Shown: positions 11,101-21,700, counted from the first letter of the stretch. The stretch is 61,742 bases of DNA from Aplysia californica (GCF_000002075.1 NW_004798067.1:173110-234851); one strand, 5' to 3'. Translations and numbers: made by a program. The notes: generated by a model not told the origin, from the letters alone.

Positions 11101-14100
11101 CAGGAAACAGAAAGAGGTCAGGGACGTCTGTATGCCTCTGGCTGTCTGTTGTATCACATATGTTCGTAATAATCTGTGTATATTAACTGATTCATTATCA
11201 TCATCATCATTGCCTTTCTCACCCTACACCAGGGTATAGGCCATGGACAAACACCTTCCACTTTTCTCTATCCTGGGCTAGCCTCTTGATGTTATTCCAT
11301 ATCTTCCTACTTTTCTGTACATCGATTTCTGTGATTCTTCTCCAGGTACCACTCGGTCTTCCCCTTGATCTCTTACCCTGTGGATTCCAATCCAAAACTT
11401 TCTTTGTTATGCAGCTGATTCAGCTGGCTGATAATTCTGTTAACTCATTCGCTACGTATTATTTTCCGCTTGTGGACGATTTTTTTTCGGGAGGGCGAAA
11501 TGACATGATGACTAGTGCGAAGTTCACAGGTCTTGGGGGCCATAAATTCAAATAAATATCAACATATTATATACCAACATTTTCAGTATGGTTTGTAGAA
11601 TACATCTGTATTGTTTATTTTGAGTATTTTTCAACTTTGGTTCCTGTAAGAGTCGATTATGCAACACAATTGTGATTGGCTGTGGATAAAATTTGAAAAC
11701 AAAAAATTTATAATCTCAGATGAAACTCAAAAAATATGTTTGCACCTAGTCAAATTATACATCAAAATAACCATAACTGTATATAGAACAGGAAATATAT
11801 TGAAAAATGAGCAGTTATTTACATGCATTCCATAATATTTGTACATTTGGATCATAACCTCCGATATTGAAACAAAAAAAATTTATAATTATTTTGAAAA
11901 AAGGATCCCAAGCAGAAAAAAACACTCGTATCTTATATGGAATTATTCAGAATTGCATTTGGAATAAACCTATACATGTCTTGGGTGGTACTTTTTGAGT
12001 AAATTCACCAAAAAGTAGTGATTTTGGGGAGAAAAAAAATATTTTGACTATTTAGATCTAGGCCTAGATCTCGCTCTCAAAAATATTGATTTCTCAATTA
12101 CAGTGCACTGGCAATTTGAGTCCAGTAGTATCAATATTATAAAGAAGAGTCCTACACTTCTTTAGTGAGCAAAATAATTATACATTTTGTTGTGTAAAAG
12201 TGCTAAGACTGGTGTCTGGGCTATAATTTGGGCTTCGCGATAAAACAATGTTGTATAAACTTCGAAATCGTGTTTCAAAACTGAATCAAAACTTCCGATT
12301 TTCGGTGGAAACGCTTGACCCGGAAGTCAACTTTATATTATGACCTTTATTTTAACATGGATATGTGGATTGAAAAAGAAACCAAGCTAAAATTGAAGTC
12401 GGTTCTTGAGCCGCCAGGGGTGGCTTAGAGTACTGACGGCACTTTCGCCGAGCCGCCCGCCACGGCTCGGCGTAGTGAATGAGTTAATGGGTTTGGTGAA
12501 GGAGAACTCATGGAGAGAAAAAGTAAATCCACAAAGAGAAATGAGAGGGGAGCAGGAAAGAAATGGGAAGTTCCCATCGTACCGTCATAGCTCCATCATA
12601 TGTATACACGAAGCTGAAAGGACACAGGAAAATAACTCCCCCATAGACTCAAGATTTCTGCTCAAACAACTAGCAGCAGGAACCTCAATGCCTTATCTCT
12701 TGCAAGCCGCTCACGACGGCTCTAGGTCGGAACCGCTGTGCTAGTGAGTCGCTGGCAGCAGCTCGAGCACATACTTTTATGACGACTTCAACATCAAATT
12801 ACTTTTCAGTCATCACAGAAAACAGGTCTCTTTTACCGTGGGTTCATTCATTAGACAAAAAACTATCAAAATAAGTTCACTTGTTCTGATTTCATAACCA
12901 CTTTAGTGACACATTTGTCCATTTTAGATTTTGTACCAAAAAAGGGGCCCGGCATAATGGATTTACCCCCTCAGAGATAAAGAGTTAAAGTGCAAACTCC
13001 CACGCCTTTCATCATTCTATCATAATTTGTCAAGATTCAACTACATTTGCAGGAATGAAACTTTTTAAAAAATGACTTTTATATCAATTGTTAAAGTTTT
13101 GGTCTTTTTTCTTCTCTATAGTTGAAGGCGGAGCAAGATAGAAAGAAAAGGGAGAAATGGGAGAAAGAGGAACGTGAAAGAGAGAAAAATGCTGCCCCTC
13201 CAACCCCTCCTACTCCCACAACCCCTCCAGAATTCTCCTTCAACAGTTTGGACAAAGGGCTTGAGGAGAAGGAAAGGGAAGACCGACGCCGGAGGGAAGA
13301 AGAGGATAGAAAGTGGAGGGAGAGACAGGAAGAGGAGTCTCGTTTGAAGGAGGACCTGAATAGGAAGAGAAGGGTAAGACTGAGACTGAGTGCTTGATGA
13401 AGTACAATGCAATCCTGATAAATCAAAAGCACAGTAACCACTGTTTTTTACGGGTTAAAAAAAAAAAGTGTTTTTACACCTTTATCAACAAAGTTTCGAT
13501 TATTCAGGAGGCAGGCCTCAAGCCTTCCAGTCAGGGACAACCCAGGCTGAGAGGGATACAACATCCTAGCAGAAAAACCGAGATACTTGATAAGAATTCT
13601 CCTCACTCTGGAATCAAGCTCAGGTCTCCTGCATGTAACTCAGCTTCTTATTTCTATGATTGATTACCATCCTTTGTTTATTGTGTTACCTGTAGATCAT
13701 TACTTCCGTCTTCCTTTTTTAGATCTGTTTTGCAGTTGGGGGGTTGTAGAAAAAGCACTAGGTACAAATCGGAAAGATGGATAGAAAGAACAAATAAATA
13801 AGAAAAAAGTTGAATCTCACTGCTACACCAAAGACACTGATGTAACGATTATGATTGGAGAAATGTGAGTGAATGTATGAGAACAGTGAGGAAAGAAACA
13901 AAAATCCTATGTGACTGATACCAGTTGATGTGCCTCATTACTTGTAGTACCATCAGAAAGCCATGTAGAATTTTACAAACCACGCTTGTCAATGTAGGAG
14001 CCTATACCCCAGGAGTGCATGTGTAGGCAATTTCAGGTTGTACTTTTGTTTGACTTCAGCTTCAGTCAACATGTGTGTGAGAACTTTCCTCACTGTTGTG

Positions 14101-14195
14101 TTGTGTGTGTGTGTGTGTGTATGTGTGTGTGTGTATGTGTGTTTACGTGTTGTGTGAGTGTGTGTGTAAGTGTGTTGTGTGTGCGTATGTGTGTA

Positions 14196-14232
<37 letters not shown>

Positions 14233-16124
14233 TTGTGTGTATGAGAACTTTCCCCATTGTAGTGTGTTTGCCATGTTATTCAGCACAGCAACTCTTTCCA
14301 CCTCATCAAAGATTGTATGTAGATGGTAGGCAGGTTATCTGGTGTGGTTTGTTCCTTCTTTCTTATCAGACATCTGTCGTCCTCATCTCTCCTCCTTCTT
14401 TTTTTTTGTTTGTTACGTTTTAGTGATACCTCTAATCTCCGGCCCTTTTATGTTATGACTTATTTGTGTTTAATGTGCCTGATATTCTCTGAAAACTAAA
14501 TTCACAAGAGGGTTCTTGAAATTGGGTTGTATAGGGAATTTTTCAAGCTCTTCATCCACTCTGTTCAGTCCTATCAGAGATACACTTTACATCTTGAGGT
14601 CCCGCTTACAGGTAGTATGTAGAAACATGCAGTGTTGACAAAGGTGGTACATTCATACAATTACCAGTGTTGAAAAAGATTTAGAGTCTATAACAAAAGG
14701 CAGTAATTTAGGAGAGGAAGGGACTGTTCACAAGTGAAGTCAGCTTTCATTTCTTTTTTTCCCCAACCTTTTAGAGCATCGTGGTCGACGTCAACTTTGT
14801 AAGGACCCCCGTCAACTTTTGTCAACTATTCACTGACTAACCCCACCCCCACCCCCCCAGGCTGAGCTGACATCATTTGTGAATGGCTCCGAACTGACAA
14901 AAGCTAGCAATTAATTCTCTTCATTTAAATGGTTTATGTTTTATGCTCTGAAAAATATTTATTGTTTGTTTTCTCTTACAGGATCTTGAACGGAGGCAGG
15001 AAGAAAACAGAAAGAGAGAAATGGAGGATCGAGTCAGGAGAGATAAAGAAGAAAACGAAAGGGCGGAGAGGGAAAGAAAAAACAAGGAGGAAAAAGAAAA
15101 GAAAGAAAGAGAGGAGAGGGAACGTAGAGAAGAGCAGGAGAGAAAAGAGCAATTGGAAAGAGAAAGAAGAGAGAAGGAAAAGTTAGAACAGGAGAGAAGG
15201 ATTGAGCAAGAAAGAAAGAAGTTGGAAAACGACCCATCGATACAAGAAGAACGCAGAAAGAAGGATGAACTTTTGCGAAAACTGCAAGCCATGGATGAGC
15301 TGGGGAGTGCGGGGACAAAGCCAGAGCCACAAAACACGTCTCCCGTGAACCGCAGAAGCAAGGAGAACTCGAGGGGTGGGAGTATTGGCGACGGCTATGA
15401 CAGCCCCAGCAGGCGCAGTGACCGCAAGGAGTACTCGTTCACCAAACCCATCAACAACTTGCATCAGGGAAAGCCGGCGCATGAAGACGTGTCTGTGGGC
15501 TACATCGACCGACAGAGGAACAGGCGGCAGGCATCAAAGGATGACGATGAAGTAGGGGGCTACCAACCGTCGTTTGGACCAGCGAGAAGTGTTGCTTCGA
15601 AACCCACCGGTACCTCGAAGCCAATGTCCATTTTCGATGACGATGAGCCAATGTTCAAACTGGAGAACAACAATCTTGTCAACAAAACTACTGGCCCCGC
15701 AGCAAGGCCAGAGAAGAAATCGACCAATCTGTTGGAAAATTTGTTTGGACCCCAGGCGACCAACAGCAATAAGGAAAATTCCAGTAAAAAGCTGGAAGAA
15801 AACGAAACGTTTTTCGTCACCAACCGCTCCCCGCCACCGCAAAACAACAAACGTGGTAATGCCACCATCTCGTCGTTCCCGTGGGACTCCTCGCCGAGCA
15901 ATACCAAGGTCAACGGCACCCACAAGACATTTGCACCAGAGCGAAATGGTTCTCAAACACTTTTCGGTGGAGGGGCAGCTCTCATTGAAGACGACTTCTC
16001 TCCTGCGGGGAACAGGATGATGCCTAGACGGAGACAGCAGCAGAACATCAACACGTTCTCCACCAAGCCCTCTGTGACAGCGGTGGATAATTTTGACGAC
16101 GAGATCGAGGAAGTGGTTTTATGA
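3734..16124 (+). CDS. LCA5: Lebercilin (LCA5), six 3' exons; N-terminus outside recognised region
   Basis: Coding exons: 3734-3885, 4836-5049, 6090-6227, 10931-11116, 13122-13373 and 14982-16124 (stop TGA). All junctions are GT-AG and phases agree, giving 694 visible residues. Human lebercilin is about 697 in total, with roughly 100 residues before the equivalent of the first exon seen here. Lebercilin is a ciliary coiled-coil protein that binds the intraflagellar transport machinery; loss of human LCA5 causes Leber congenital amaurosis. Residues 1-190 match the lebercilin coiled-coil domain (EKALKTFEEKEND, ERDELSRKL, then TQLKEKEKALEQTNIYSNR against human KLKEKERELDIKNIYSNR). A highly charged Glu/Arg/Lys helix spans about 230-400. 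The tail keeps family blocks: KKDELLRKLQAMD, GGYQPSFG, KKSTNLLENLFG, ETFFVTNR and the C-terminus DDEIEEVVL (human EDEIEEVALR). The missing N-terminal exons are probably before this window or hidden in its first 3.7 kb. Confidence 0.93.
3886..4445 (+). repeat. GTCAGTGT-type minisatellite starting at an LCA5 splice donor
   Basis: The donor of the first visible LCA5 exon reads CAG|gtcagtgt. The intron then continues directly as degenerate (g)gtcagtgt/gtcagttt repeats (3886-4080), followed by a longer unit of about 110 bp, marked by tttctttag at about 4141, 4251 and 4362. Many units contain ggtcagt, which resembles the donor. Confidence 0.85.
5050..5125 (+). repeat. (GA)n microsatellite directly after an LCA5 donor
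   Basis: The donor AAG|gtgagg at 5049/5050 is followed within about ten bases by GA-rich sequence that becomes pure (GA)n, so the repeat occupies the intron's first 75 bases. Confidence 0.9.
5191..5541 (-). mobile_element. MITE family M5, copy 1 (inverted relative to the others)
   Basis: Begins with ggtgaaatcaggctctcgtc and ends with the near-inverse gatgagtgcctgattccacc. The interior matches the other M5 copies in reverse. It lies in the LCA5 intron 5050-6089. The family has imperfect terminal inverted repeats and no coding capacity. Confidence 0.75.
5550..5740 (-). repeat. Interspersed repeat R2, copy 1 (SINE-like)
   Basis: The text from tatatagcgctctgtcccata through gatcacatgatcactgagcg to ccagttcaaccacacaaaga recurs with modest divergence at 50770-50940. 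The gcgct...ctttacacc motif resembles SINE 3' ends read in reverse. The family is not named. Confidence 0.6.
7364..7485 (+). repeat. Interspersed repeat R3, copy 1
   Basis: catgttttacagtggaaaaa through ggcttctgaagggacacag is matched by 8771-8890 with few differences. Both copies sit next to (ATC/CAT)n stretches. The family is unknown. Confidence 0.65.
7545..7890 (+). mobile_element. tRNA-derived SINE, family S1, copy 1
   Basis: The head looks like a tRNA gene with an A box (ggcctagtggttaggc) and a B box (gggtcgaatccc). A conserved body follows (catagacagcgaaagatctt, ctgctggggtaataatatag), and the 3' end is gctatacaaatgctatt plus a TTA-rich tail. It is too long and unpaired to be a functional tRNA. 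Other copies are at 35786-36138 and 45763-46090. Confidence 0.85.
7933..8588. mobile_element. Non-autonomous TIR element (GTGCGGTC ends), about 650 bp
   Basis: The left end, taactatagtgcggtctaaa, and the inverse of the right end, taactatggtgcggtcaaaa, match and continue as an inverted repeat of about 38 bp (about 80-85% by eye). The inside is AT-rich, with an 80-codon open frame (8295-8537) that I do not recognise. It lies in the LCA5 intron 6228-10930. TA at the borders would suit a mariner-like element, but the family is uncertain. Confidence 0.7.
8685..8704 (+). repeat. Poly(G) tract, about 20 bp
   Basis: Uninterrupted G run in the LCA5 intron, one of several long G or C runs in the window. 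Confidence 0.95.
8771..8915 (+). repeat. Interspersed repeat R3, copy 2
   Basis: Second copy of the repeat at 7364-7485, ending in a (CATCAT)n stretch. Confidence 0.65.
9065..9234. mobile_element. pogo/Tigger-like MITE, family P4, copy 1 (left end eroded)
   Basis: The interior (gtcagggaatggtaaattgt, then tgagctgt-like sequence) and the right end ccaaactg followed by TA match the better-preserved P4 copy at 24632-24814. Confidence 0.6.
9425..9600 (+). repeat. Interspersed repeat R1, copy 1 (SINE-like)
   Basis: The run ggtgctctggtatggtttgc ... gtttgttactctcttgtgac ... tttatatgaccca ... gcaagtgacataaaa recurs at 14315-14480 (+), 10565-10790 (-) and, more diverged, at 49195-49400 (+), 27635-27780 (-) and 52505-52560 (-). 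The consensus 3' end is gcaagtgccgtaaaac. The unit is about 200 bp without coding capacity. Confidence 0.7.
9669..10305. mobile_element. TTAA-flanked palindromic non-autonomous DNA element
   Basis: The left end taaacccttttagccctgacc and the inverse of the right end ttaaccctttaaaccctcgcc match. The right border is TTAA and the left is a one-base variant (CTAA/TAAA), fitting piggyBac- or Kolobok-type TTAA insertion. Inside, taattggtcgcttttaagga (about 9877) is inverted at about 10092-10130 over more than 35 bp. It lies in the LCA5 intron 6228-10930. Confidence 0.65.
10565..10790 (-). repeat. Interspersed repeat R1, copy 2 (reverse)
   Basis: Read in reverse it gives gggtgctctggtgtggtttg ... acacctctaatctttgacac ... 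gttgcaagtgccgtaaaaca, matching the copies at 9425 and 14315. It ends about 140 bp before an LCA5 exon. Confidence 0.7.
11440..12487. mobile_element. TTAA-flanked non-autonomous DNA element, about 1.05 kb
   Basis: The left border ttaactcattcgctacg (11440) and the inverse of the right border ttaactcattcactacg (12471-12487) are nearly identical, with TTAA on both sides. The inside is AT-rich and non-coding. This is typical of piggyBac- or Kolobok-type non-autonomous elements; the exact superfamily is not shown. It lies in the LCA5 intron 11117-13121. Confidence 0.75.
13495..13660 (-). mobile_element. tRNA-derived SINE, family S2, copy 1 (reverse)
   Basis: In reverse it reads gcaggagacctgagcttgat (B-box region) ... 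tttttctgctaggatgttgt ... ccctctcagcctgggttgtc, matching the forward copy at 47684-47880. It lies in the LCA5 intron 13374-14981. Confidence 0.7.
14096..14245 (+). repeat. (TG)n-rich microsatellite
   Basis: Mostly TG/GT dinucleotides with interspersed TA and TTG, in an LCA5 intron. Confidence 0.95.
14315..14480 (+). repeat. Interspersed repeat R1, copy 3
   Basis: tctggtgtggtttgttcctt ... cttcttttttttttgtttgt-like pyrimidine run ... gatacctctaatctccggcc ... ttatgttatgac matches the R1 copy at 9425. The 3' end is diverged. Confidence 0.65.
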
Positions 16125-16427
16125 GAACTTTCGCCGTCTTAGACTTGGAAGTTGTTGACAAATAAATGCACACTTGTGATAGCTGTACATATCAAAATAC
16201 GACCAAAGGCAGACCCGTTGGTATGTGACTCTGACAGGCGAGAAAACATGATATTTTGTTGGGTGGTTGTTTATTATTTTGCATACAGATATGGATGTAT
16301 GAGTGGGTGTATGTGCCCTTGTCACATTTTTATTTATTCTATTGGCTGTATAAAAACCCTTGGTCCTTTTCTTCTTTGTTTATTGTGAGGATCAAGCCAG
16401 AAACAGGTATTCAGTAAGAGGTTAGCT

Positions 16428-16705
16428 TCTACTGTTGTCAGTCGTTGAAGAGAGAGCTTGTGTATACAAGCCATGGAGATTACCTTCTGCTCTTATTTGC
16501 CAGTCTCAGAAAAGAAAGCCATGGAGGCTAGTTTCTCCTGGTTTTTGTTAGTCTTAGAAGAGAGAGCCTGTGCATACAATCCATGGAGGTTAGTTCTTGC
16601 TGTTATTTGTCAGTCATAGAAGAAAGAGCCTGTATACAAGTCCTGCAGGTTAGTTCCTGCTGTTATTTGTCAGTCTTAGAAGAGGTACACAAGCCATGGA
16701 TAGAT
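16428..16705 (+). repeat. Minisatellite, about 60-bp unit, about five copies, in LCA5 3' region
   Basis: Units resemble agtcttagaagagagagcct ... acaagccatggaggttagtt ... tgctgttatttgtc, with spacing of about 60 bp and moderate divergence. Confidence 0.8.
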
Positions 16706-16981
16706 TCCCTTCACAAGGTTGATACCTCGTGATGTGCAGGGTTTATTTAGGGAAGTGATGCGTCTATGGTTTGTCAAGTATTTCTTGTTTTCTTTTCTTG
16801 TCTTTTGGTGCCTAGTAATACATAGAGGGAAGCCACAGTACCTCTCTCTCTATGTCTCTGCTGGCTGCTGTCTGTTCAGCCCTTTTACAGCTGTCAATCT
16901 TCCACACATTTATTTCATTATGTTCCCAAGCAGTTAATGAGGTCTTGTATATTTGAGGGCATGACTTTTTTTTTTTTGGCT

Positions 16982-16987
16982 AATAAA
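16982..16987 (+). terminator. Candidate LCA5 polyadenylation signal (AATAAA)
   Basis: Canonical hexamer about 860 bases past the stop and after the 3' minisatellite. It is one of several candidates. Confidence 0.3.
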
Positions 16988-16999
16988 GGTTCATAAACA

Positions 17000-18760
17000 A
17001 CTTTTTAAAAAAATATTAATGCAGCAGAAAATGACACGAAAGGCAGTAGGTTATATGTCAGAAATTTAATTAGGCACACTTTCGTAAAAATAAACCAAAA
17101 TGTTATTTCGATTATCACATTTGATTTTCGGAAGTGTCAGTTTGTGAGTTTCTGCTTCTTGTAGTTCTATTCTTTCTGTCTTTGTAGGACTTTTGCTATC
17201 TCTTGTGATTTCTGACAAGGTCTCTTGTTGTAGAATACTTCACCAAACATCGAGAAATATTTTCTCTCTGAGAAAGTCTGAGACGTTCCCGCAAGTGGAT
17301 ATTTTAGAGGATGCAACAATGTACGCAAACTTTTACTGTTATCTTACTACTGTACCACATGTTGTATGTTGGCATGATGAAGGCGGATATTTTTACTTGA
17401 GTCTCTTATGATTATGAACAAACAGTTAGTCCTTAATAAATACAGGGAACTTGAAGGCTGAGAGCAAAACATGTGAATGCAGTCCTCTATTGTATTGTAT
17501 TGAGTTGTGTTGTTTTGTTTTATATTGTATTGTTTTTCAGACTGAAGCATAAGCTCTGTGCCGTGACAGTAACAATAAAGCGAGTTTGGCGTTGTAATTT
17601 TAAAAACCTCGTTGTATCAGCCAGTTTGTTATTGATCTGATTTTTTAAGAGAAGAAGCTTAGAAGATCTAGCCAAAATATTTGAAAAATAGCAGTGGTGC
17701 AAAAAATTGAGTGTGCAGGGCAATTTTAAGGTCAGTATAGTTGTTGAATTTTTGTTCGTTTCACGAGATAGACATGCAGATGTTGTGAACTGTTTGTCGT
17801 TTCTTTTCTGTTTCTCAGCATAAGCCGTTTTCTGAGCAAACGTTTCCTGGTCAGGATGGCACTGAGGAAAAGAAAATATCTCTCTCGTGAAACTAAACTA
17901 CATCGATGTTATGAGGGAAGTTGAAAAGGGGGCTCAGAAATAAAGTCAGGAACTGTTATGAACTGAGCATTGCAGACTGATACAACCTGGATAGAAGTTT
18001 CTTGAGAAATAGACATCTTAAATTTTCACGTTTGTCTGACCATTTTCACTTAGACTACTTGCGAGTGGATTCATGGTAGCTGACCTTTGAACCCAACAAA
18101 TTCGTTGGATGCAAGGTTCACTGTGTTTTCACTGTATGTTTTTGTTACATGAAGAGAGGCATGTATAAACAGTTGGAAATTTTACTCATCGTCATTATCA
18201 CTGAATATGCTTCAAACACAGAGAAATATACAATGTAGCTGTTTTTGAGTCATTTCACTCAGCGTGTGGAGTCAAGAACACAGTATATTTATTTCTCCAT
18301 TCCTCTAGGGATGTGAGTACATTATTCACATGTTATAATAAAAGGGCTCACAGCCAATAAAGTTCAACTCAATACTTATGTCACAAAGTACCATTCCAGA
18401 TTTATTAAAAAAAACAATTTTTAAAATGATTTCCTTGCAATATTGTAGTTTTTAAAATCATAACTTTATTCGATTTTATAGGAAAAATAATCTTATTTTT
18501 TAAATTGTATTTTTACTGTTTTTAAATGTAGGCTATATGAAGATGTATGGACAATTGTAGTCACTTCTTGGTGAAAAATGTTATATGAGGAAAGAATCAA
18601 GAGTCTTGAGCAATTCATAAGATACAGTAAATGAAATATAAACTGTGGATGTTTTGTTTGCTGAACATTTGTATTGTGTGGTATGATTTGGAATTAAAAT
18701 TGATATATTTTTATTCAAAATTCATCACGGAAAAGCACAGGATTTCATAATTAAGTAGCG

Positions 18761-18796
<36 letters not shown>

Positions 18797-19240
18797 TATA
18801 TGTTTTTGGTGCTATACTATAATTGTTTTAAACGTTTCCAGCGCGCAGGGTTGTCCTTAACACTGAGCTTGGCCAGGTTATAAGTTATAGCTGTCCCTGT
18901 CACTTAACTTTGTGAATTGTCTCCACCAATATTTGTCTTTTCACAGGTTTCGATTGTTATGTGGTATATTTGTGTTTTCACAAGTTTCGAATGTTGTGTG
19001 ATATTTAGTGTCATAACGTACAGTGATTGTCCAGCTTTTTCTTTTGTCTTATGTGTGGCAGCTGCTTTCGATAAAACCTGAAGGGATATTGAAGAAGTAT
19101 TTATATTTTTTCTTATATCTGGGTCCTGATAAACAAAAAGGCTAAGTTAGTTAGATTTATGCTGTGTTTTACTGTATTATTATGTCAAAGTTTAGACTCC
19201 TCTAAAACTATCGGATAGAGATTTAAAGTAGTTTGAAAAG
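17000..19240. other. Gene-free AT-rich interval
   Basis: No open frame with a recognisable product was seen. It contains TATTG-rich sequence near 17490-17540, several AATAAA hexamers and a (TA)n run at 18762-18800. It may include distal LCA5 3' UTR. Confidence 0.5.
18762..18800 (+). repeat. (TA)n microsatellite
   Basis: Nearly pure TA dinucleotide run. Confidence 0.95.
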
Positions 19241-19254
19241 CCAGAGTTTAGAAT

Positions 19255-19335
19255 TTTCAAGATCCGGACTTGAACCCAGGAAAGTGATATTCTGAAGCTG
19301 GTACTCTACTATTTCACTAGACAGTCTCCCACCTT
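19255..19335 (-). mobile_element. tRNA-like SINE head (reverse)
   Basis: In reverse it reads gtctagtgaaatagtagagt (A-box-like) ... cctgggttcaagtccggatc (B box). The arms do not pair into a good tRNA, so a SINE fragment is more likely than a tRNA gene. Confidence 0.4.
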
Positions 19336-19964
19336 CTCAGCGTGTGTGGTACTGTATTTATATTAATATTATCACTCTTACCTCCATGTTTGGGAACTGT
19401 GCGGACAAGACTCAGGGTTCTAGACCTTGACCTTGGCTGATTGCTCTATGCTGACCTCGATTTGTGTTCTCACTGGGTGTAAATACAACAAGGCTCGAAC
19501 CCGCATCCTTTGTTCTTGTCTCTTCTTATTCTTGCAGTGTGCATGTACTTTGCTGTGTACAATGAAGTCCCTCTCAAACTGAACATTGTTAACCCGAAAA
19601 CGGCAGTAAACTGAAAGAAAATAAAACTCCTTATTTTACGATACATATACATTCATTATGTATTTAAAAATCTACATGCAGCACATACATTGATGGAAAA
19701 ACAAGGATGAAGGATACATGTTCTTGCGTACAGGGGAACCGTCTTGACCAGTAAACTGTTGCTGCACTTCTATCGTTGATATACTGCGCTCTGAAATATT
19801 ATTTCATTTAGAAGTAGAAGGCTGACCATAATTTAGTAAGTCTATTGCATGCCTGATAACACCAGAAAGGGAAAAAAAGGCTGACTGCAACATAGAAGGA
19901 AAGTCGATTATATGTGGAGTATTTTCAGCTCATGTTGGCCCAGTTGGTTTAAGCAGCCTGCCCC

Positions 19965-20155
19965 CTAAACCTGTCCCCGTCGTTTTATGCAAGAAAAATT
20001 CTGAAATTATGCAAACTGAGCCCAAAAATGTAAGATTATGCGATTCTGTTAATTTCAACAAAGAATGATAAAGGAAAATAATCAGAAATTATGCAAAAAA
20101 TGATCAAATTTTGCTAAATTATGCGGGGTGCATAAAACCACGGGGACAGCTAAAC
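19965..20155. mobile_element. MITE with 6-bp target duplication CTAAAC
   Basis: The element at 19971-20149 begins ctgtccccgtcgttttatgc and ends with the near-perfect inverse (tgcataaaaccacggggacag). It is flanked on both sides by ctaaac. The 179-bp interior repeats a ttatgca-type motif several times. Superfamily unknown; the target-site length suits MULE- or hAT-like elements only loosely. Confidence 0.8.
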
Positions 20156-20584
20156 TGACTGAAATATTGTCAAAGGAGGCGTCAAACATTTCCAATCAAA
20201 TATTGATGTAGAATTTGCCTGTTGGATTTATGACGGATTGCTAAAAGGGCTAAGACTAAGAGCCAAAAAAGTTTCATCTACAGTGCCATAGAATACACAC
20301 GAAGAACTGAGGGTAAGGCTTGAGCAACAGTCAGGAAATGAAGAATGGTTTGGATAATAGGGTTAAAAGGCTGAAAGAGTTTGATTTAAAATCCCTTTCG
20401 AAACAGTGAGACCATTTTAGAGAGGAAAAGCATTGAGCATGGCCACTTGAGTGAAAAAAGGTTTCTACAGAGTTGAACGACAAATGCAATGTAATGAGTT
20501 TCACTTCTTTTTCGACCTCAGTGAACTTGTTTCAAGTCCGGCTTTTCTCGGCAAAGCAAAGGACACTTCTCAAACAACTGAAGT

Positions 20585-20650
20585 TCCTGGCACTGATGGG
20601 GTTTGAACCACAGGTTGTAGTGCACTAGCTACAAATCAATGTTATGCCAT
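20585..20650 (-). mobile_element. Possible tRNA-like SINE fragment (reverse)
   Basis: The reverse strand has tagctagtgcactacaacct and gtggttcaaaccccatca, which resemble an A-box to B-box arrangement. Fragment only; weak. Confidence 0.25.
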
Positions 20651-20977
20651 ACATGTGACTGGAATACTGTGACAGGAATAAGTCTTTTTCATTTAAATAT
20701 GGTAATATAACTTGTGTACATATATATATGACTCCCTTCTTTGCCTTTGCAATCATGTGTTGCCGATTCTGTAAAAACAAAAACGTGCCTTTCACAATAT
20801 TCTTACACAACTCCAGTGATAAGTCATATCACTTCTTGTTCAAATGTCCATTATTCTCTTAAAACATCTGAGTGAGCAGTACACATTTTTTTTTATCTTA
20901 GACTACTTATTTTTGAGAACTGTGTCACAAATCTTGCATGTGAAATATGTGAGGCACAATATTCACAATTCATATTA

Positions 20978-21700
20978 CAGCGGTCTCCAGCTAATAGCAC
21001 GCTCATCAGGTGACAAGAAAAGCGTGCTCTAATCTGATGCGAACTTACAAATCAAATGGGAATAATCTAGAGTGAGTATTCTGTCAAATTTCATTAATTG
21101 GTGTGAACCAGCTCACAGTCACACCTGATCTCCTGTGACGGGCTGGCGACTGACTTTCCTCACTGCGTTGCTCTGTCCAACACCTTCCCTGCCCCAATAA
21201 GTCTTTTCTCCTTGGACAAGCGGCAACATCAAGTACAAGTAACAAAAGAGAGCATGTGGTGTTTGCTTCACTTTTGTCAGTTCCAAGCAAAATGAGTCAT
21301 TTTAGAATGACTGATCTGTTTCTAACAGAAGCACCACATTGCCGTAATAGCTGACAAAACGCCTTTTTCATTTTGGGGCCAAATTTTTTAATTAGCTAAA
21401 CCGAAAGCCTGATCACTTACCTTACTTGTGGGAAAAAAATCAAAGAGACACTGTGACTATTTAAAAAAATAAATTAGAATTCAAATTTCGGAAGAACTCT
21501 ATTTTTAAAAAGTTACGCTGCCAAAAACAACCTTTCTCGAAACTGCTGTGAATAAAAAAGGTGTTTTGTCAGCTTACAGCAGAGCAATGGTATTGCTAAT
21601 GCTATTAGTGCTATTGGACAGTTTGGAATGTGCACTTAGAATGACATTTATAGAGGAAAAATTTACTTTTATCCGACAGGCTATTAGCTGGAGACCACAG
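20978..21700. mobile_element. TA-flanked TIR element (GGTCTCCAGCTAATAGC ends), about 720 bp
   Basis: The left end cagcggtctccagctaatag and the inverse of the right end ctgtggtctccagctaatag match, with TA on both outer sides. No transposase was seen. Probably a mariner/pogo-type non-autonomous element. Confidence 0.75.

Larger units (their letters stand above)
16125..17000 (+). other. Probable LCA5 3' UTR
   Basis: Follows the LCA5 stop codon with no recognisable coding sequence. AATAAA hexamers lie at 16161-16166 (only 37 bases after the stop) and at 16982-16987; others follow at about 17573 and 18353. Which one is used cannot be told from sequence alone. Confidence 0.45.

Noticed and set aside
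13091-13441. Minus-strand Ser/Phe/Leu-rich frames
   Set aside because: Antisense of the Glu/Arg/Lys-rich LCA5 exon 13122-13373; purine-rich coding strands give such shadows.
14019-14423. Val/Cys-rich frames
   Set aside because: Translation of a TG microsatellite and the following R1 repeat.
14921-15956. Several minus-strand frames of 98-146 codons
   Set aside because: Antisense of the last LCA5 exon, without domains or splice context.
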